This document shows positions 21,920-33,866 of a stretch of DNA of 64,000 nucleotides, piece by piece. Each line of letters opens with the position of its first letter. The first letter of the stretch is position 1. A program made the position numbers and the translations under genes. The notes under the pieces are model-generated. The model was given only the letters and a program-made list of their open reading frames with translations, was not told the DNA's origin and made no database searches. The stretch comes from Tulasnella sp. 424 (lineage: Eukaryota > Basidiomycota > Agaricomycetes > Cantharellales > Tulasnellaceae): the NCBI GenBank assembly GCA_019633425.1, contig WSUB01000043.1, forward strand, positions 206,902 to 270,901. Reading direction: 5' to 3'.

Positions 21920-23813
21920 ATGAGCTCAATCAAATGCCCCATCTGTTTTGAAAATCATTCTCCAGAACTTCAGTTTTGCACGATCAAATGCGGTAAGGAT
22001 TGCGCGCCCGTCTGACGCATCCCTACCCTGCCCATCATTCCAACTGACGATATAATAAATTGTAGGTCATATATTCTGCGAACCTTGTCTTCAAAGTATC
22101 ATCCAAGCCGCCCGAACAAACCGTCAAAGGCTCTTCTGTCCGAAATGCCGAGCCCCTTTCCGTGAAGGCCCTCCAGACGTTTTCCACGTATACCCGGAGT
22201 ACGAGTCGGATGAAGGAGACATCTCCGCCACCCATAATCGTTCTCTGACTACGCAAGACCGACAGGACGTAGAACAACTTGCCGCTAGGGCAGAAAACAT
22301 TGGAATTGAGAGCGAGGCTGCCGATTTGGAAGGTCTCGTTGCGCGTGGAGAGCAGCTATTTCTACGATTCAAGGATGGGGCTGGTGGGGATGATAACGGT
22401 GTACGTGGCTAAATGTCCTGCCTTTTGACGGTTGCTCAGGAATGAAAAAGCTGACTAATCGTTTGCAGGAAATCCTCACAACTCTGGAAGAGCGTCTCGG
22501 CCAGCTTCGCCAACGCCTCAGCTATCATCATCGCTTAGAAAGCCTCAAGGACGAAGTAACGCGTCTGGCGGCGGAACGGGATCAACACCGTGACGCCCTG
22601 GACACCCAACACGCAAAATATCTCGAGGCAAAAGACCGTTGGCGTGCAGTTCACCAAAAATACTCTGATCGAAAGGAACAATGCACTTTGTTGAGCCAAG
22701 GGATACAAGAGCGCGACGCGCTGATTCTCAACTTACAAAACTCGTTGAGTGTCGCGAATGGCAAGTTGATGAAGCAGAACATGACGATCAACAAGGCGAA
22801 CGGGGCGCTGGAAGATGAAGTGGCTAAGCTGAAGGAAAAATTGGAGAAACATGAACGAGACAAGCTCAAGTCGGATAAGAAGGTTCGTTTGACTTTTGAA
22901 GGCGTGACTCCCAGGACCATGGTATCTAACGTATCATTGAATGCAGTACATGGCTGCAAAATCTGAGCTACATGAGCTCCAACGAAAGCACGCGAAGTGC
23001 AAACGATCTCGACCCTACTCATCCTCTGAAGTCGATGACTCGCTCGAAATCATATTGCCTCCGAAGCCAGCTCCCTTAAGGGCTTCCGCTTCTTCATCCT
23101 CCCTGCACCTTTCTACCTCAAATAAGGCCCTTCAAAAGTCAAACTCTACTTCTGCCGTTCTCAAATCCCTTCCTACCGAGCCTAAACGATCTTTCGCTCG
23201 GGTCGCTTCTTTACCATCGACCAGCCGCGACTTAGAGAATGTCCAGCCACCCACCGATGGAGATTGGGAGGATCCTTCGATGCTCTCGCCACTCAAACCT
23301 GCATCGAGTCGCTCAAAACCCAAGTTTTCCCCGAACCTAACGAACAGCCTAGTCTCCAAGTCCGTGCAAAGGAAAGCTGCCCCTTTTCCGTTCATGGCTC
23401 CTTATGCCAGTGGCTCAAGCGGCAAAGGCAAGGCGCGAGGGAAGAATTTGAAGGCCCCTATTGACAGCAATGGCAAACCTAAGCGAAAGGTAACAAAATC
23501 GAGAAGCGTTAAGTTGCCCAATGGCTTCATGAGTGAGTTCCGTCCTTCTATCTCCCCTTCAACTTTTCCTTACCCTCGCCCTCTCTCAGGAACGGAAGAG
23601 TATTCATCCTACGAGTCTGCTTCAGATGATGAACCGATGATTAAACCAGGGGAAGGGGCAGTGTTCACGGCTCCTCGTACTAGTGGCTCAAGGAGCAAAG
23701 GCAAGGAGCCGGCACTTCCGTCCAGCGAACCGGAGATCCAGGAAATTGGGGTTCACATACCATCGATGCCAGCGCCGAAGCGGAGGAAGGTTTCCAACGA
23801 AGCTTGGGCATGA
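21920..23813 (+). CDS. RING-finger / coiled-coil protein, putative E3 ubiquitin ligase
   Basis: Five exons (21920-21992, 22066-22400, 22469-22882, 22947-23532, 23590-23813) give 543 residues. The N-terminal C3HC4 RING uses C6, C9, C24, H26, C29, C32, C49 and C52 (KCPICF..CGHIFCEPC..CPKC), with the first intron inside the RING. Residues ~135-285 form a long coiled coil. The C-terminal half is Ser/Pro/Lys-rich with basic KRK clusters suggesting a nuclear protein. An N-terminal RING followed by a coiled coil recalls TRAIP-type ligases, but I cannot assign orthology. The last intron (23533-23589) has GTGAGT/CTCTCAG ends and a strong pyrimidine tract although its frame is open. A fragment of this gene recurs at 25640-26150. 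Confidence 0.85.
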
Positions 23814-24128
23814 GATAGACCTGCTTATTTTCCTGGTTTCGTTCTTCGTTCGGACTTCTTCCTGTCGCCTTGACGACTTGGACATCTTACGTGTAAATTC
23901 TGAATGCTTATACGCGGCCGATATATGTTTTGTACGGTATAATACGCAAGTTCTGCTTGTGGGGAACTTGCATTTTCCGGTCTCTTCGTTGATTTGCACC
24001 TCGTACACATCGAAGACATTAATTTCATGATATAATATGGGTATATTGCAGAATGGACATGATGCAAGCCAGCTCGGGCGCCTGCTGCGCGGCCTAATGA
24101 GCGTGAACCGTGAGGGCAGCGAGTGAGT
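23814..24128. other. Convergent intergenic region
   Basis: This holds the 3' flanks of the RING gene and WLM copy 1. Parts are repeated, diverged, at about 25970-26280. Nothing else is seen. Confidence 0.5.
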
Positions 24129-25278
24129 TCATTTCAACGCTGCGGGACCATCACTTCCACAGCGATCCTCTATCTCTTGCTCCTCCCTGCGCTGCCTGTC
24201 TAGTGCTGCTTCTGCCGCCCGCCTTCTCATCTCCTCACGGCTTGGCACGAGTGCAGAAGCCGCCCCGACCCCACCACCAAGAACGTAGGAATGCGCCTCC
24301 GAGTCCATGAGGCTCGTGCTCAAGCTCGGATCCGGTTCGTATGCGCTGTTTATACTGCTACCCAAGGTGCGGGACCCTCTCGCCACGGCGGTTTCAAATT
24401 CGTCAACTTCACGGTTTAATTGCGAGTTTAGAGTTTTGAACTGTAAAGGACGTTTAGCCTTGGTGTCGTGGAAGATGAAATTACCGGACGTACATTATCA
24501 TCATGGTCTCCAAAGACGTTGTGGGTGAGCTCATCTATACGAGAAGGCCCAGTTAATCACGGACGACGAACAAAACCAGCCTTGACTTACGACAAAGCAC
24601 TCGTCGAATCTCCTTGTATGTCCTCATTCCATCGTAGGCATCCGTCCTCAGTCTCAGCTTTATGCTCTGACCGGCGTTGACATTGAGGCCAAGCAGGGTT
24701 GGGTTCTCGTGGGGAGCCAGCTCAGTGAGCACTCCAACCTGGAATTCGTGTTTCGTCATGACGTGCTTGATCGCTGGGTCGGCAGCGAGCTTCTCAAGCA
24801 CAGCACGGGCTGCTTCGGGTTTCGGTAGATGAGGTAATGGTTCGATCCGGTGAAATTTGAACTTTGTCTCAGCGCGAGACGTCGAATAGACCTGGGCTCG
24901 TTATCAGCTCGGTATTCGGCAAGCTTTCGCATAAGTGAGCGCCCATACCTTTGATGGACCAGCAGCCTGCCTCTGCCTCATAATTTCATCTCTTCGCCTG
25001 GTTTCCTTTTCAGCATCTCGCATTGAAGAAAGCTCATCATTTGTGCTTCCCATGAGCGTCACCTTCACCCCGCTCTTCAGCCCAGCATCGGTCACCGTGA
25101 CAGAGTCCGCCTCGCCCGAGAAAGTTTTCTTGCCGCGATATAGGAGCTTCTGAAGACTTGGTGGCACATTTGTTATTTCTCCTAATATGTCCTGAAAGTC
25201 GGCCAGTGTTGCCTGTGGATTTAGGGATACATTGTGGTTGGTGCCCTTGTAAGCGACTGTGAGGTGCATTTCTTCCAT
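24129..25278 (-). CDS. Ubiquitin-like / WLM metalloprotease fusion, copy 1 (active-type)
   Basis: Four exons (25278-24949, 24891-24591, 24534-24494, 24440-24129) encode 327 residues. Residues 1-80 form a ubiquitin-like fold (MEEMHLTVAYKG.. then LADAG/TDAGLKSGVKVTLMGS). The WLM domain follows (KFHRIEPLPHLP, TELAPHENPTLLGLNVNAGQ, LRLRTDAYDGMRTYKEIRRVLC). The zinc motif HELTHNVFGDHDDNF (H211, E212, H215, H221) is assembled across two introns. WLM proteins are Wss1/SPRTN-like metalloproteases linked to SUMO/ubiquitin and repair of DNA-protein crosslinks; the N-terminal ubiquitin-like fusion form is known in fungi and plants. The C-terminal tail is Arg/Glu-rich. All motif residues are intact. Confidence 0.88.
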
Positions 25279-25439
25279 GATTGATTGCGGAAATTTTGAA
25301 AGTTGGTTGTCCGAGATTGTAGTGGTTTTTGTAGCAGTGAGTGGTGGAAATGAAAGGAAGGATTTCGAGTGTGGTGGAAGCTCGGTGAACGCCGCGCATT
25401 CCATCAGTCAGCCGCTGAGAAAGCAAGGGGCAACTTCGG

Positions 25440-25632
25440 GAGGCGATGCTGGACAGACTCTGCCGACCGTACAGCACGCTCAGTCTTGTTCGCTTTGCGA
25501 GAGTCGCCTCACCTCCACATGGTGGCCACGGGGTCGGTGGCTAGAAGGGGGTCGCGTGCTTCCGCTGGAGCTTCATATGGGCCGGGGTTTCGTCGAGCGC
25601 TTTTAGGATGGCAGCGACGGCGTTAGTGGACT
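25440..25632 (-). pseudogene. Fragment of the M13 peptidase gene (exon 4)
   Basis: This aligns in the same orientation with the M13 gene at about 29795-29960: shared blocks around ACAGACTCTGCC, GGAGAGTCGCCTC-like, ATGGTGGCCACGGG and GTTTCGTCGAG. It has indels and no open frame. It lies just upstream of WLM copy 1, where the full M13 gene lies upstream of WLM copy 2. Confidence 0.8.
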
Positions 25633-25639
25633 TGGAGGC

Positions 25640-26150
25640 GGTCACAAGCCACCCCTCGGTGAGGATTGGGAGGACAGTTCGATGCTTTGCCCATGCAAAG
25701 TTTCGCAAACCTACTTCGACTCGTTCAAAACCTAAGTTTGGCCCGAACCTAATGAACAACCAGGCCGAATCTCCTGGCCCAAACCACAGTCGAAGATTGC
25801 TCTTTTCCGTTATTGGCCCCTCGTACCACTGGCTTCAGGAGCAAAAGCAAGGGGCCAGCACTTCCGCCCAGCGAATCAAAGACACAGTAAATTAGGGTTC
25901 ACAGACCATCGATGCCAGCACCAAAGCGGAATTGAAGGTTTCCAACAAGCCTGGGCATTCTAGACCTTTTGCTTTTTCTGGTTTGGTTCTTCGCTCGAGC
26001 TTCGAGACCCTGGTATCCTGAAGAGTTTAGTGGTTTTATGTGTGACTGTGAATTGTTGATGTGTGGTCTTGAACGGTACGGTACAGAGGTTCCGCTCACC
26101 AGGCACTCCCATTTTCCGGTCTCGTCGATTTACACCAAGTAGATAACGAA
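25640..26150 (+). pseudogene. Decayed 3' part of the RING/coiled-coil gene
   Basis: This matches the RING gene from about 23245 to its end and 3' flank, with a large internal deletion: the TCGATGCT..CAAAACC.AAGTTT block, then CCTCGTAC..TGGCT.AGGAGCAAA, then CCATCGATGCCAGC.CC.AAGCGGA, and the flank ATTTTCCGGTCTC. The frame is destroyed. It sits on the 3' side of WLM copy 2, as the full RING gene does for WLM copy 1. Confidence 0.82.
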
Positions 26151-26281
26151 GGCTCTAGTACATTTCAAAGTCACAATACAGGTGTGTGTTTTAAAAATGG
26201 ATATGATGAAAAGCGGGAAAGGTGGTTCAGCCGCCTTCTACACATCCCAATGAGCGTGAACGGTGAGGGAGCGAGCGGGGT

Positions 26282-27605
26282 TCATTTCAACGCCGCGGGA
26301 CCTTCACTTCCACGGTGATCCTCCATCTCTTGATCCTCCCTGAGCTGCCTCTTTAATTCAGCTTGTGCCGCCCGCCTTCTAATATCCTCATCGATTGGTT
26401 TGAGTGCAGAAGCTGTCTCGATCCCACCATCGAGAACATTGGGATGCACCTCCGAGCCTACACAGTGATCCTCTATCTCTTGCTCCTCCTTGAGCAGTCT
26501 CTCTGATTCTGCTTGTACCATCCGCCTTCTCGTTTCCTCATCGATTGGTTCGAGTGCAGAAGCCGTCTCGATCCAACCGTCGAGAACATTGGAATGCACC
26601 TCCGAGTCCATAAGGCCTGTGCTCCGGCTCGGATCCTGTTCGCATGCGTAGCCTATATCAGCCAACATCCGGGACTCTAGAGCCAAAGCAAATTCGGCTT
26701 GTTCGATTTCAAGGTTTAAACCCAAGTCTAGAGCCTTGAACTGGAAGGTGCCGGTTAGCCTTGGTGTCGCGGAAGATACAATTACCAGACGTACTTTGTC
26801 ACCATGGTCCCCGAACCTATTGTGAGCGAGCCCATCTATACCAGAAGTTCTAGTTAATCATGGTCAAGGGACGACGCAGCCTGGGCTTACGACAAAACTC
26901 TCGTCGAATCTCCTTGTATGGCCTCATTCCATCACACGTATCCGTTCTCAATCTCAGCTTTATGATCTGACCGGCGTTGATGTTGAGGCCGAGAAGGGTT
27001 GGGTTCTCTTGAGGAGCCAGCTCAGTGAGGATTCCAACTAGGAGTTGGTATCTCGTCATGACGTATTTGATCGCTGGATCGGCAGCGAGGCTCTCGAGCA
27101 CCGCGCGCGCGGCTTCGGGGTCCGGTAAAGAAGGTGACGGTTCAATCCGGTGAATTTTGAAATGTGTTTCTTCAGGAGGATACATCAGCTGGGCTCGTGG
27201 TCAGCTTGGTATGTAGCAAGCCTCCGCATTAATGAACGCCCATACCTTTGCCAGTAATTGACTAGCATACTCCTTCCCTCTCCTAATAGCAGCCTCCCTC
27301 TGTCTCCTGATCTCCTCCTTTCTTTGGTGTTTGTTATCAGCATTTCGCAATATATCTAGCTCCTCATTCGTGCTTCCCATGAGCGTCACCTTCAGTCCGC
27401 TCTTCAGTCCGGCGTCTGCCACGGTGACAGAGTCTGCCTCGCCCGAGAAAGGACGGCTGCCACGATATATGAGCTTCTGACGACTTGGTGGGACATTCGT
27501 CAACCCTTGTAATATGTCCCGAAAGTTGGCGAGCGGTGCCTGTGGATTCAAAGATACATTGTGTTTGGTGCCTTTGTAGGTGACAGCGAGGTGGATTGCT
27601 TCCAT
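26282..27605 (-). CDS. Ubiquitin-like / WLM fusion, copy 2 (catalytic Glu lost)
   Basis: Four exons (27605-27246, 27188-26891, 26835-26795, 26740-26282) encode 385 residues with the same intron positions as copy 1. The ubiquitin-like domain (MEAIHLAVTYKG..) and WLM domain (KIHRIEPSPSLP, TELAPQENPTLLGLNINAGQ) are well preserved. The zinc motif reads HGLAHNRFGDHGDK: the three His ligands remain (H220, H224, H230) but the catalytic Glu is Gly. The frame, splice sites and 5' region are intact, so this looks like an expressed pseudo-enzyme rather than a dying gene. The C-terminal tail contains a ~50-residue unit repeated in tandem (SEVHxNVLDGxIETASALxP). Confidence 0.85.
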
Positions 27606-27895
27606 GACTAGTGGATTGGAGGTGGTTGGGGGTTGGGGGTTGGTGGTCAGAGATTGAAAGTTGTAGTGGTTTTTGTACCAGCGAGTGGAGAAGAGAGGAA
27701 GGATTGCGAGGGATTTCGAAGTAATGGAAAGCTTGGTGAGCGCGCATTCAGTTGAGGTAAAGCGGCGAAGAGCACAGCCACAGCTATAACTTCAAATGGT
27801 GGAACAAATCTCGGATTCCATTGCAGTGTAAATTGCTGTGACAGCAAGTAATAAGAGAAAACGTCCGTAAGATAGAAAAATGAGGGCATTTGCTG

Positions 27896-30800
27896 TTAGG
27901 CCCAAAGCGAGCACCGCTTCTCTGGATTCATCTAAAGGAAGCTTGCATCGTCAACGGAATGCCCAAGTCTTGCTATTAAGGACACTTACGGGAGTCTTCT
28001 TGGGACAATTGAATGCTTTCGCAAACTCTGGAATATTCGACAAGGTGCCATCAACTCGGTAACGAGCAGGGCTATGTGGATCAGTTCGGACTTGTTGTAC
28101 AGCAGCTGCGGTTTTCATATTGCGACCCCAGATGCGGCCGTACGCGATGAAGAACAATTGCTCTCTACTCGAATAAAAGAACAGTCAGCGCGTTATTTGC
28201 TGGAATTCGAAATTGAATGGTTCCGACCTCGTGTAGCTTTGTAAACCTGGAAGTGTATACTCAGTGCCCGACATAAGACCTTCAGATTCTTGGGACTTCC
28301 AGGCGTGGTACGCGTAGATCAAACCGGCGTCACCAATATTTTCACCAGAAGTGCTATCAATGTCGCTTCTATTAGTTGCTTTCTGAAGTAAAACGTGGAA
28401 GGGGGCCCTTACAGGTTGCCATTGACATGGACTACTCCGCCCTTCCCGTCATCAACAGTATACTCTGGTTACATCGGAAGCCTGTCAATATACTTCCGGG
28501 ATACGGGATCGAACGTAAGAACGCACTGGAGTACTGCTCAGCGATGCAATTCTTCCTCTCGTCAAAGTGTTTGCTTGTGGTGTTTGTCCACCATTCTTCC
28601 AGCTTGCCGCGTTGGTTATACATTCGACCAGCCGAGTCGAACGCGTGGGTGAGCTCGTGGGCGGCAACCCCACCGAAGGAGGCGTAACTGAGATAAGTGG
28701 GCCAATCTTGCGAGAAGAACGGCGGTCTGAGGATACCAGCAGGGAACACGATCTATTGAATAATCAAGCTTTAGCACGGATCACCACATTTCCTGATTCC
28801 TAACCCATACCTCATTCGCTGGTGGGTTGAAGTAGGCATTGACAGTACTGGGGAACATTTCCCAAGCGTCCTTGTTTCTCATCCGTCCAAGCGTCAACCA
28901 CATGCGGAAAACCTCTGCTTTGGTGGCAGAGACCATGTTGTCCAAGAATTGCGATGGGTCGGGCTTGATGAGACGGTAGTATGAAACGATCGACGCATCG
29001 CTCGTGGTGTTGGGATAGAAAGGATAGCCGACTTTAACTCGGATCGCGGTAGCCTGGTGAGATTCCAGGTGTCAGATGACACGTCGTCCTGGGGCCAAAA
29101 TCTCACCAACCTTCTCAGCAGCTGCCTGAGCTGATTCCTTGTCCATCCATTCAAGGTCGGACAGTGACGACTTGAATGTCGTGATGATATCTTCAAAAGA
29201 ACATATCACTTAAGTATTTATAGAAGGAACCATTGCGAGGAACATACCGTCAATCACTTTAGCAGCTTTGAGTTGAGAATGACCTGAAGAGAGCTCCTCA
29301 TCAACAAGCAGTCTAGAAGATCCCGGCAGGTTTTCTCACCTCCGAAAGTCTCCTGAACGAAGAAACGTCCTGCAGCGAAGCCCAGTGCGTCCTCCACTCG
29401 AGCCAAGCACCATTCATCTCTATCCTCCACAGCGCCTTTCTTCAAACCCCGAAGGAGCTCATCTAAAGACCGCTTCGCCTTCCAGACTTCGGTACTTTGG
29501 CCAAGGTAACTAGCAAGGGACAAAGCAGTTCTGGCCACAAAGTACGCCTCCAGCACCTCCGCAGGAGTCTCCGAGATCAGGCGCGAAATGCTCTTCATGT
29601 AAGGAGGGTATGACACAATAATCTTTTCGGGGAAGTTTCTTGGCGTGAATGCAGCGACGTAGGCGGGGAAGTCGACTTCTGGCAGGTGACTGGTAAAGTT
29701 ATCGAAGGAGAAGGGGTTGTAGGTGAAGAAGGGATCTTGATAGAGAACGTCGAGGTCGAGGAAGGCCTTGGCAAGCTTGATTTCGAAGTCCGCGACAGAC
29801 TCTGCCAATCGTACAGCGCGCTCGGTCCTGTTCTCTTTAGGAGAGTCGCCTCCACCTCCCCATGGTGGCCACGGGATCGGTGGCCAGAAGGTGTCGCGTG
29901 CATCCGCTGGTGCATCCGGAGTTTCGTCGAGTGCTTCTAGGACAGCGGCGACGGCGTGAGTGTAAGCGGTCACAACGGTAGCCTCTTGATAATATTCCTG
30001 GAAGATACGGCTCAGAGGGGATTGTCCCGGCGCAGAAAGAACGCCGATGAACACACCTTTGCCGGTAGGCCCAGACCATCTTGGGTAAATTGCAGTGTCA
30101 TGAAGTCTGGGTCAACGGCAGCGTCGCCATCGATGTACATTGCGAAGAGGACGGAAATGCCTAGAACGCCGCCGTTAATATTACGGAGCCCGAGCCGACA
30201 GAATGGACCCTTACCCCTAGCGTGCAAGTAGGTCGTGGCAGCAGTCAAACCGACTTTGCTGACCTTCTCATCGAGAGGTTTGAGGGGTTCTCCCGAGTAC
30301 TTGGGACTTGTCCTATCCCACACTTGTCCACGGAAGGCCTTCCGGAGGTCCCTCGTGATGTTGAGCAGCGGTTCGTGTCCGATCTCTTCGAGCGTTGCTT
30401 CGTTCATGCAAGACTGGTAGAGATCTTTGAGCTTCTTGAGCGACGCCGCATCAGCAGGAGATGTCTCTGGGGAGGGGTCTCGCGTGATAATATCCCTGAT
30501 GATTTGCACATTGTTTTGGGCGAGTTTCTGGAACTGGCTGAAGGAGGCTTTGGCAGCCGGAAGTGGGTTCTCCTTTAACCATCCGCCGTTGGTGAACTGG
30601 TAGAAGTCATCACAGGGGTCGACTGTTGTGTCCAGAGATGATAAAATTGAAGCCGCGAGCGTGACACATTGAGTTGTGGAGCATGGCGGCTAAGATGGAA
30701 CACCGCGTGGGTGAATACTGCGCCTCGCTGAAAAGAGGCCAAATGAAGCCACTCACCTTGTACGGGGACTGAGTTGGGACTGCTGTGTATGTCGTCGTAC

Positions 30801-31167
30801 GGGTTTGGGTGGTTGTCTGTGTGGCATATTGGGTCGTCGTCACGGTGGTCGGTGGCTCTCCTTCCCGGTTCTTGAGTTTATGCTCCGCACCAGCGAACAG
30901 CCCAATAAAGACGCTCGTCAAGAGAAGGAGAAGGAGACAGACGACAAGGAGGATCTTGGATAGTAAGGAGAGTGGCTCTTTGGTAGCAGCTATGAATGAT
31001 GCGAAGAATCCGCCTTGCTCGGATGACGACGATAGTTGAGATTCGCCGTTGTTGAGAAGAGGCGCCTCCTCTGTTATATAAGTAAGGAAGGTAGAATCAG
31101 CACACCTATCATTCGGTGTAGGAGAAAATAACGTGCCTTCATCTGTTGGACCTCTTGGTTCGGCCAT
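27896..31167 (-). CDS. M13 (neprilysin-type) metallopeptidase, type II membrane protein
   Basis: Twelve exons: 31167-30757, 30689-30215, 30160-30057, 29997-29340, 29283-29248, 29190-29111, 29053-28811, 28752-28527, 28464-28413, 28368-28228, 28164-27990 and 27931-27896; all phases close, giving 878 residues. Short cytosolic N-terminus, one membrane span (~70-93), Thr-rich stalk, then the M13 ectodomain starting CVTLAASILSSLDTTVDPC. The zinc site is HELTHAFD (H701, E702, H705) with the third ligand in GENIGD (E771). VNAYFNPPANE and the C-terminal RCSLW ending are family signatures. It should cleave small peptides outside the cell. An upstream in-frame ATG at 31296 would add 43 residues. Confidence 0.92.
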
Positions 31168-31379
31168 AATTATTGGAGGCCAGGGGGGTGGTTGAGATTG
31201 GAACGTTGAGAGCGGCGGCACATGACCGAGACGGCGACTTTCCCAAGACTTCCCAGACGGGGCAGGATCATCATCAAACACGCTCTCGGCTCTCATTCGG
31301 TTTACATTACATCTTATTTTATGATCACGATCGACTTAGAAAAATTACGTCCCCTCTACCCAACCTGAGACCCCTCCGA

Positions 31380-32628
31380 ATGCAACGACCTCCAAGCCGG
31401 GGAAGTTCGATCGTCCCGGACTCCCAGGGAGATTCGGAGTCGGATAGGGTACGGCCCCGATTTGGATCATGCGCGACGAAGAGCAGCTTATATGTAATAC
31501 TTTCCCGTAAAAGGATTTTGAGCCAACCAACCAGCCGCCCCAACCCGAATCCTCCAAATGGGCTAAAGAAAGGTCGGAGAAAGTCAAGGACTTTGTTCAT
31601 CGCCAAGACTGTTCCTTCCGACAATGGACGACAAGATACCGGTTTACGCGGTATTTTACTCGCGGCCTCCAAGAACTTCGCGAGCCGCTGCGGCTCAACT
31701 CGATTCAGCCAAGGCTCGGTGATTTTTGGATCCACGAAATATATCCGGAAGACGGCGCGCAGGCTGTCAGCTCGAAAGTAAAATATCAATATTGGTTTCT
31801 CAAGGAACTTGAATCGCCCGTCCAGCCGTTCCTTTTCTGGAAGGATGTTTGGCCAGGGATCGGAGATTGGCGGGAAACCCATCCGCATCCGGGTTGCGAC
31901 CGCATCAAGCTGTGTTGGAGAAGGAAAAAGATCAAAGGAAAAGAAGGAGCGATTTTACCCACCTGGGTGATCCAGAACGGAGTGCCCTACAGTGAGCTGT
32001 CCCATGGCTTTGCTGATCGGACCCCGCTCCAGATTACACGGCCTGCAAGCCCGCCTCCTCCCCAGGAGTATTGCGAGTACGTTCCCGAGTCGGCGGAAAG
32101 TAGTGACATTGAGGAAGTGGGAACATCCAAAAAGTGGACATCGAACTTTTTGTCAAACCCGGGCGGATGTTCACCTAAAACGCGTCTGTCACCAAGGGCA
32201 AATACCACGCAGACCCCCGTCGCTGGCCCTTCTATGTCTCCTTCTGGTGCGCGTTTCTCCTCGCCATTTCCACTTATCCGCCCATACCTACTCTGAATAC
32301 TCTCTTAATAGCCACGCCGGTACCCCAACTAGTTGGCAGCGTGTCACCACCCCCAAGTTCCAACCATCAACGATGGACTCATGAATCCTTGGAGATCCTC
32401 CCGCCTCCCTCTGTTGAACCCACTCCATTGCCACGGTCCCGACTTCCTCTGTCAATACACCGCTTTTCAGCTTTCAATCGACAATCCAGGACACCGACAG
32501 TTTATGATCCTTCACGAAGTCCGTCTCTTACTCGAGATTCATTGCCGGAGCAGCCTCAAGCTCCCACCCCGCAAGCCGCTGGATTCCTTGAGTGGTTTAT
32601 GGATATTCTAACGCGATTTTTCGAATAA
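31380..32628 (+). CDS. Unrecognised 372-residue protein
   Basis: Three exons (31380-31448, 31514-32246, 32312-32628) join in frame. The middle exon is a long open stretch rich in Trp, Pro and basic residues (LGDFWIHEIYPEDG, KYQYWFLKELESP, FLFWKDVWPGIGDW, GAILPTWVIQNG) that has no ATG, GTG or TTG codon in frame before 31967. The tail is Pro/Ser-rich and ends in an amphipathic helix (FLEWFMDILTRFFE). The composition and strong splice signals argue for a real gene, but I do not recognise a family. It diverges from the M13 gene with about 210 bases between start codons. The first exon is the least certain part. Confidence 0.6.
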
Positions 32629-32954
32629 ATGCATGCTCTCATATGTACAGAATCCAAGCTTAGGCAATATTGTATTATAGTCCCTTGTAGCATATCTTGA
32701 GAATTTATGTTGGATTGTATGTGCCCCCTTTAGATATAAAGGCCTTCTGGAGTCAGCCGCGCGCTCTCGATCACTTTCTTCCACTCCCCGGATGTCAATG
32801 CCAATGTGCTACACTCGAATAAAACCCGAAGCATGAAATTGCACATAGTTAACAGCCTCGAGACTAGATATCTGCTCCTGAAAGACTGCACCGTCAAGAC
32901 CAGAGGATTTATAAGCGTCATGGCTCTCGCGGGCCGAGGGCTAGGAATATGGTA
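32629..32954. other. Convergent intergenic region
   Basis: This holds 3' flanks of the unrecognised gene and of cytidine deaminase. No gene or repeat is seen. Confidence 0.5.
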
Positions 32955-33622
32955 TCACTCTGCCGGGATCCTCGGTCGATCGAGGTCCTCAGGCCCGAAA
33001 CTCAAAGGCAAGAGATACTCGAAAGTAACCTCCTTGATCACGCCTTTGCCGTCCACACCCTCCGGATTCTTCGCATCATAGTTTGCAGGGACCATGAGAA
33101 CAGGCATTTTCAAAGAGCAAAATTCGCGGAGGAACTGCCTGCAGATGCCGCATGGTGAGACCGCATCCGGAACATCAGTGACGACAGCCACGGCAACGAT
33201 CTTGCGGATTCCTTCACTCTCCATGTTTATTGCGTAAGTAAGAGGACACGCAGCGTAAATGAAAGAAGGCTTACTGCGGCCTTCACCATGGCCGTTCTCT
33301 CGGCACATATCGTGGCGCCTGTGTGAGCCCGCATTTCACCCAGGTCAAGCCTCCACTGTCCAGCGAGTAGGTGGAGGGGAAATGGACACACCGTAAGAAG
33401 CGTTTTCAATGTTAGCTCCCTTTACTATCTCTCCGTTTGAGCTCAAGAGGGCAGCACCGACTCGAAACTTGGAATATGGAGAGTAAGATCCTTCGCGGGC
33501 TAATTCCTTCGGGATCAGCTCTGGATCCACCGAGCCAGTCCGACATATGGTGTCCAACCTTCGAAAGCTGCCGCTATTAGCTTTACTCTGTCTTCATCAG
33601 AGAGCTTGAAAGTCGTCGACAT
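32955..33622 (-). CDS. CDD1: Cytidine deaminase
   Basis: Four exons (33622-33559, 33499-33392, 33318-33275, 33218-32955) give 159 residues, the usual size for the homotetrameric enzyme. Substrate strand: [16 protein letters not shown] and [10 protein letters not shown]. Catalytic zinc site: TICAERTA (C62, E64) and SPCGICRQ (C95, C98). It converts cytidine or deoxycytidine to uridine in pyrimidine salvage, in the cytosol. The start [12 protein letters not shown] is the only in-frame ATG before the first intron. It is intact. Confidence 0.94.
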
Positions 33623-33866
33623 GGCTGGGTTTTGGTGATGGTGGTGGAATGGAATGTGCTAGCACGTGCTAGAAGAGTGGTTTATTATCGCCGCCGTTAT
33701 GTCCGTCTCATTTGTGACCGACAAGGCGCGACAAGCCTTTTTCCTTTACTGGGTTTGCTTTCTTGTTCCAATCCCCAACCGCACGCACGATACCTTTACC
33801 TCACACTAGTATACTCCTCCCACACTACTCACGTATTCATCGACATAACCAGCAACAGCAGTGGAA

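Noticed and set aside
31325..31888. 187-codon minus frame
   Set aside because: Antisense to the unrecognised spliced gene; no splice or motif support on the minus strand.
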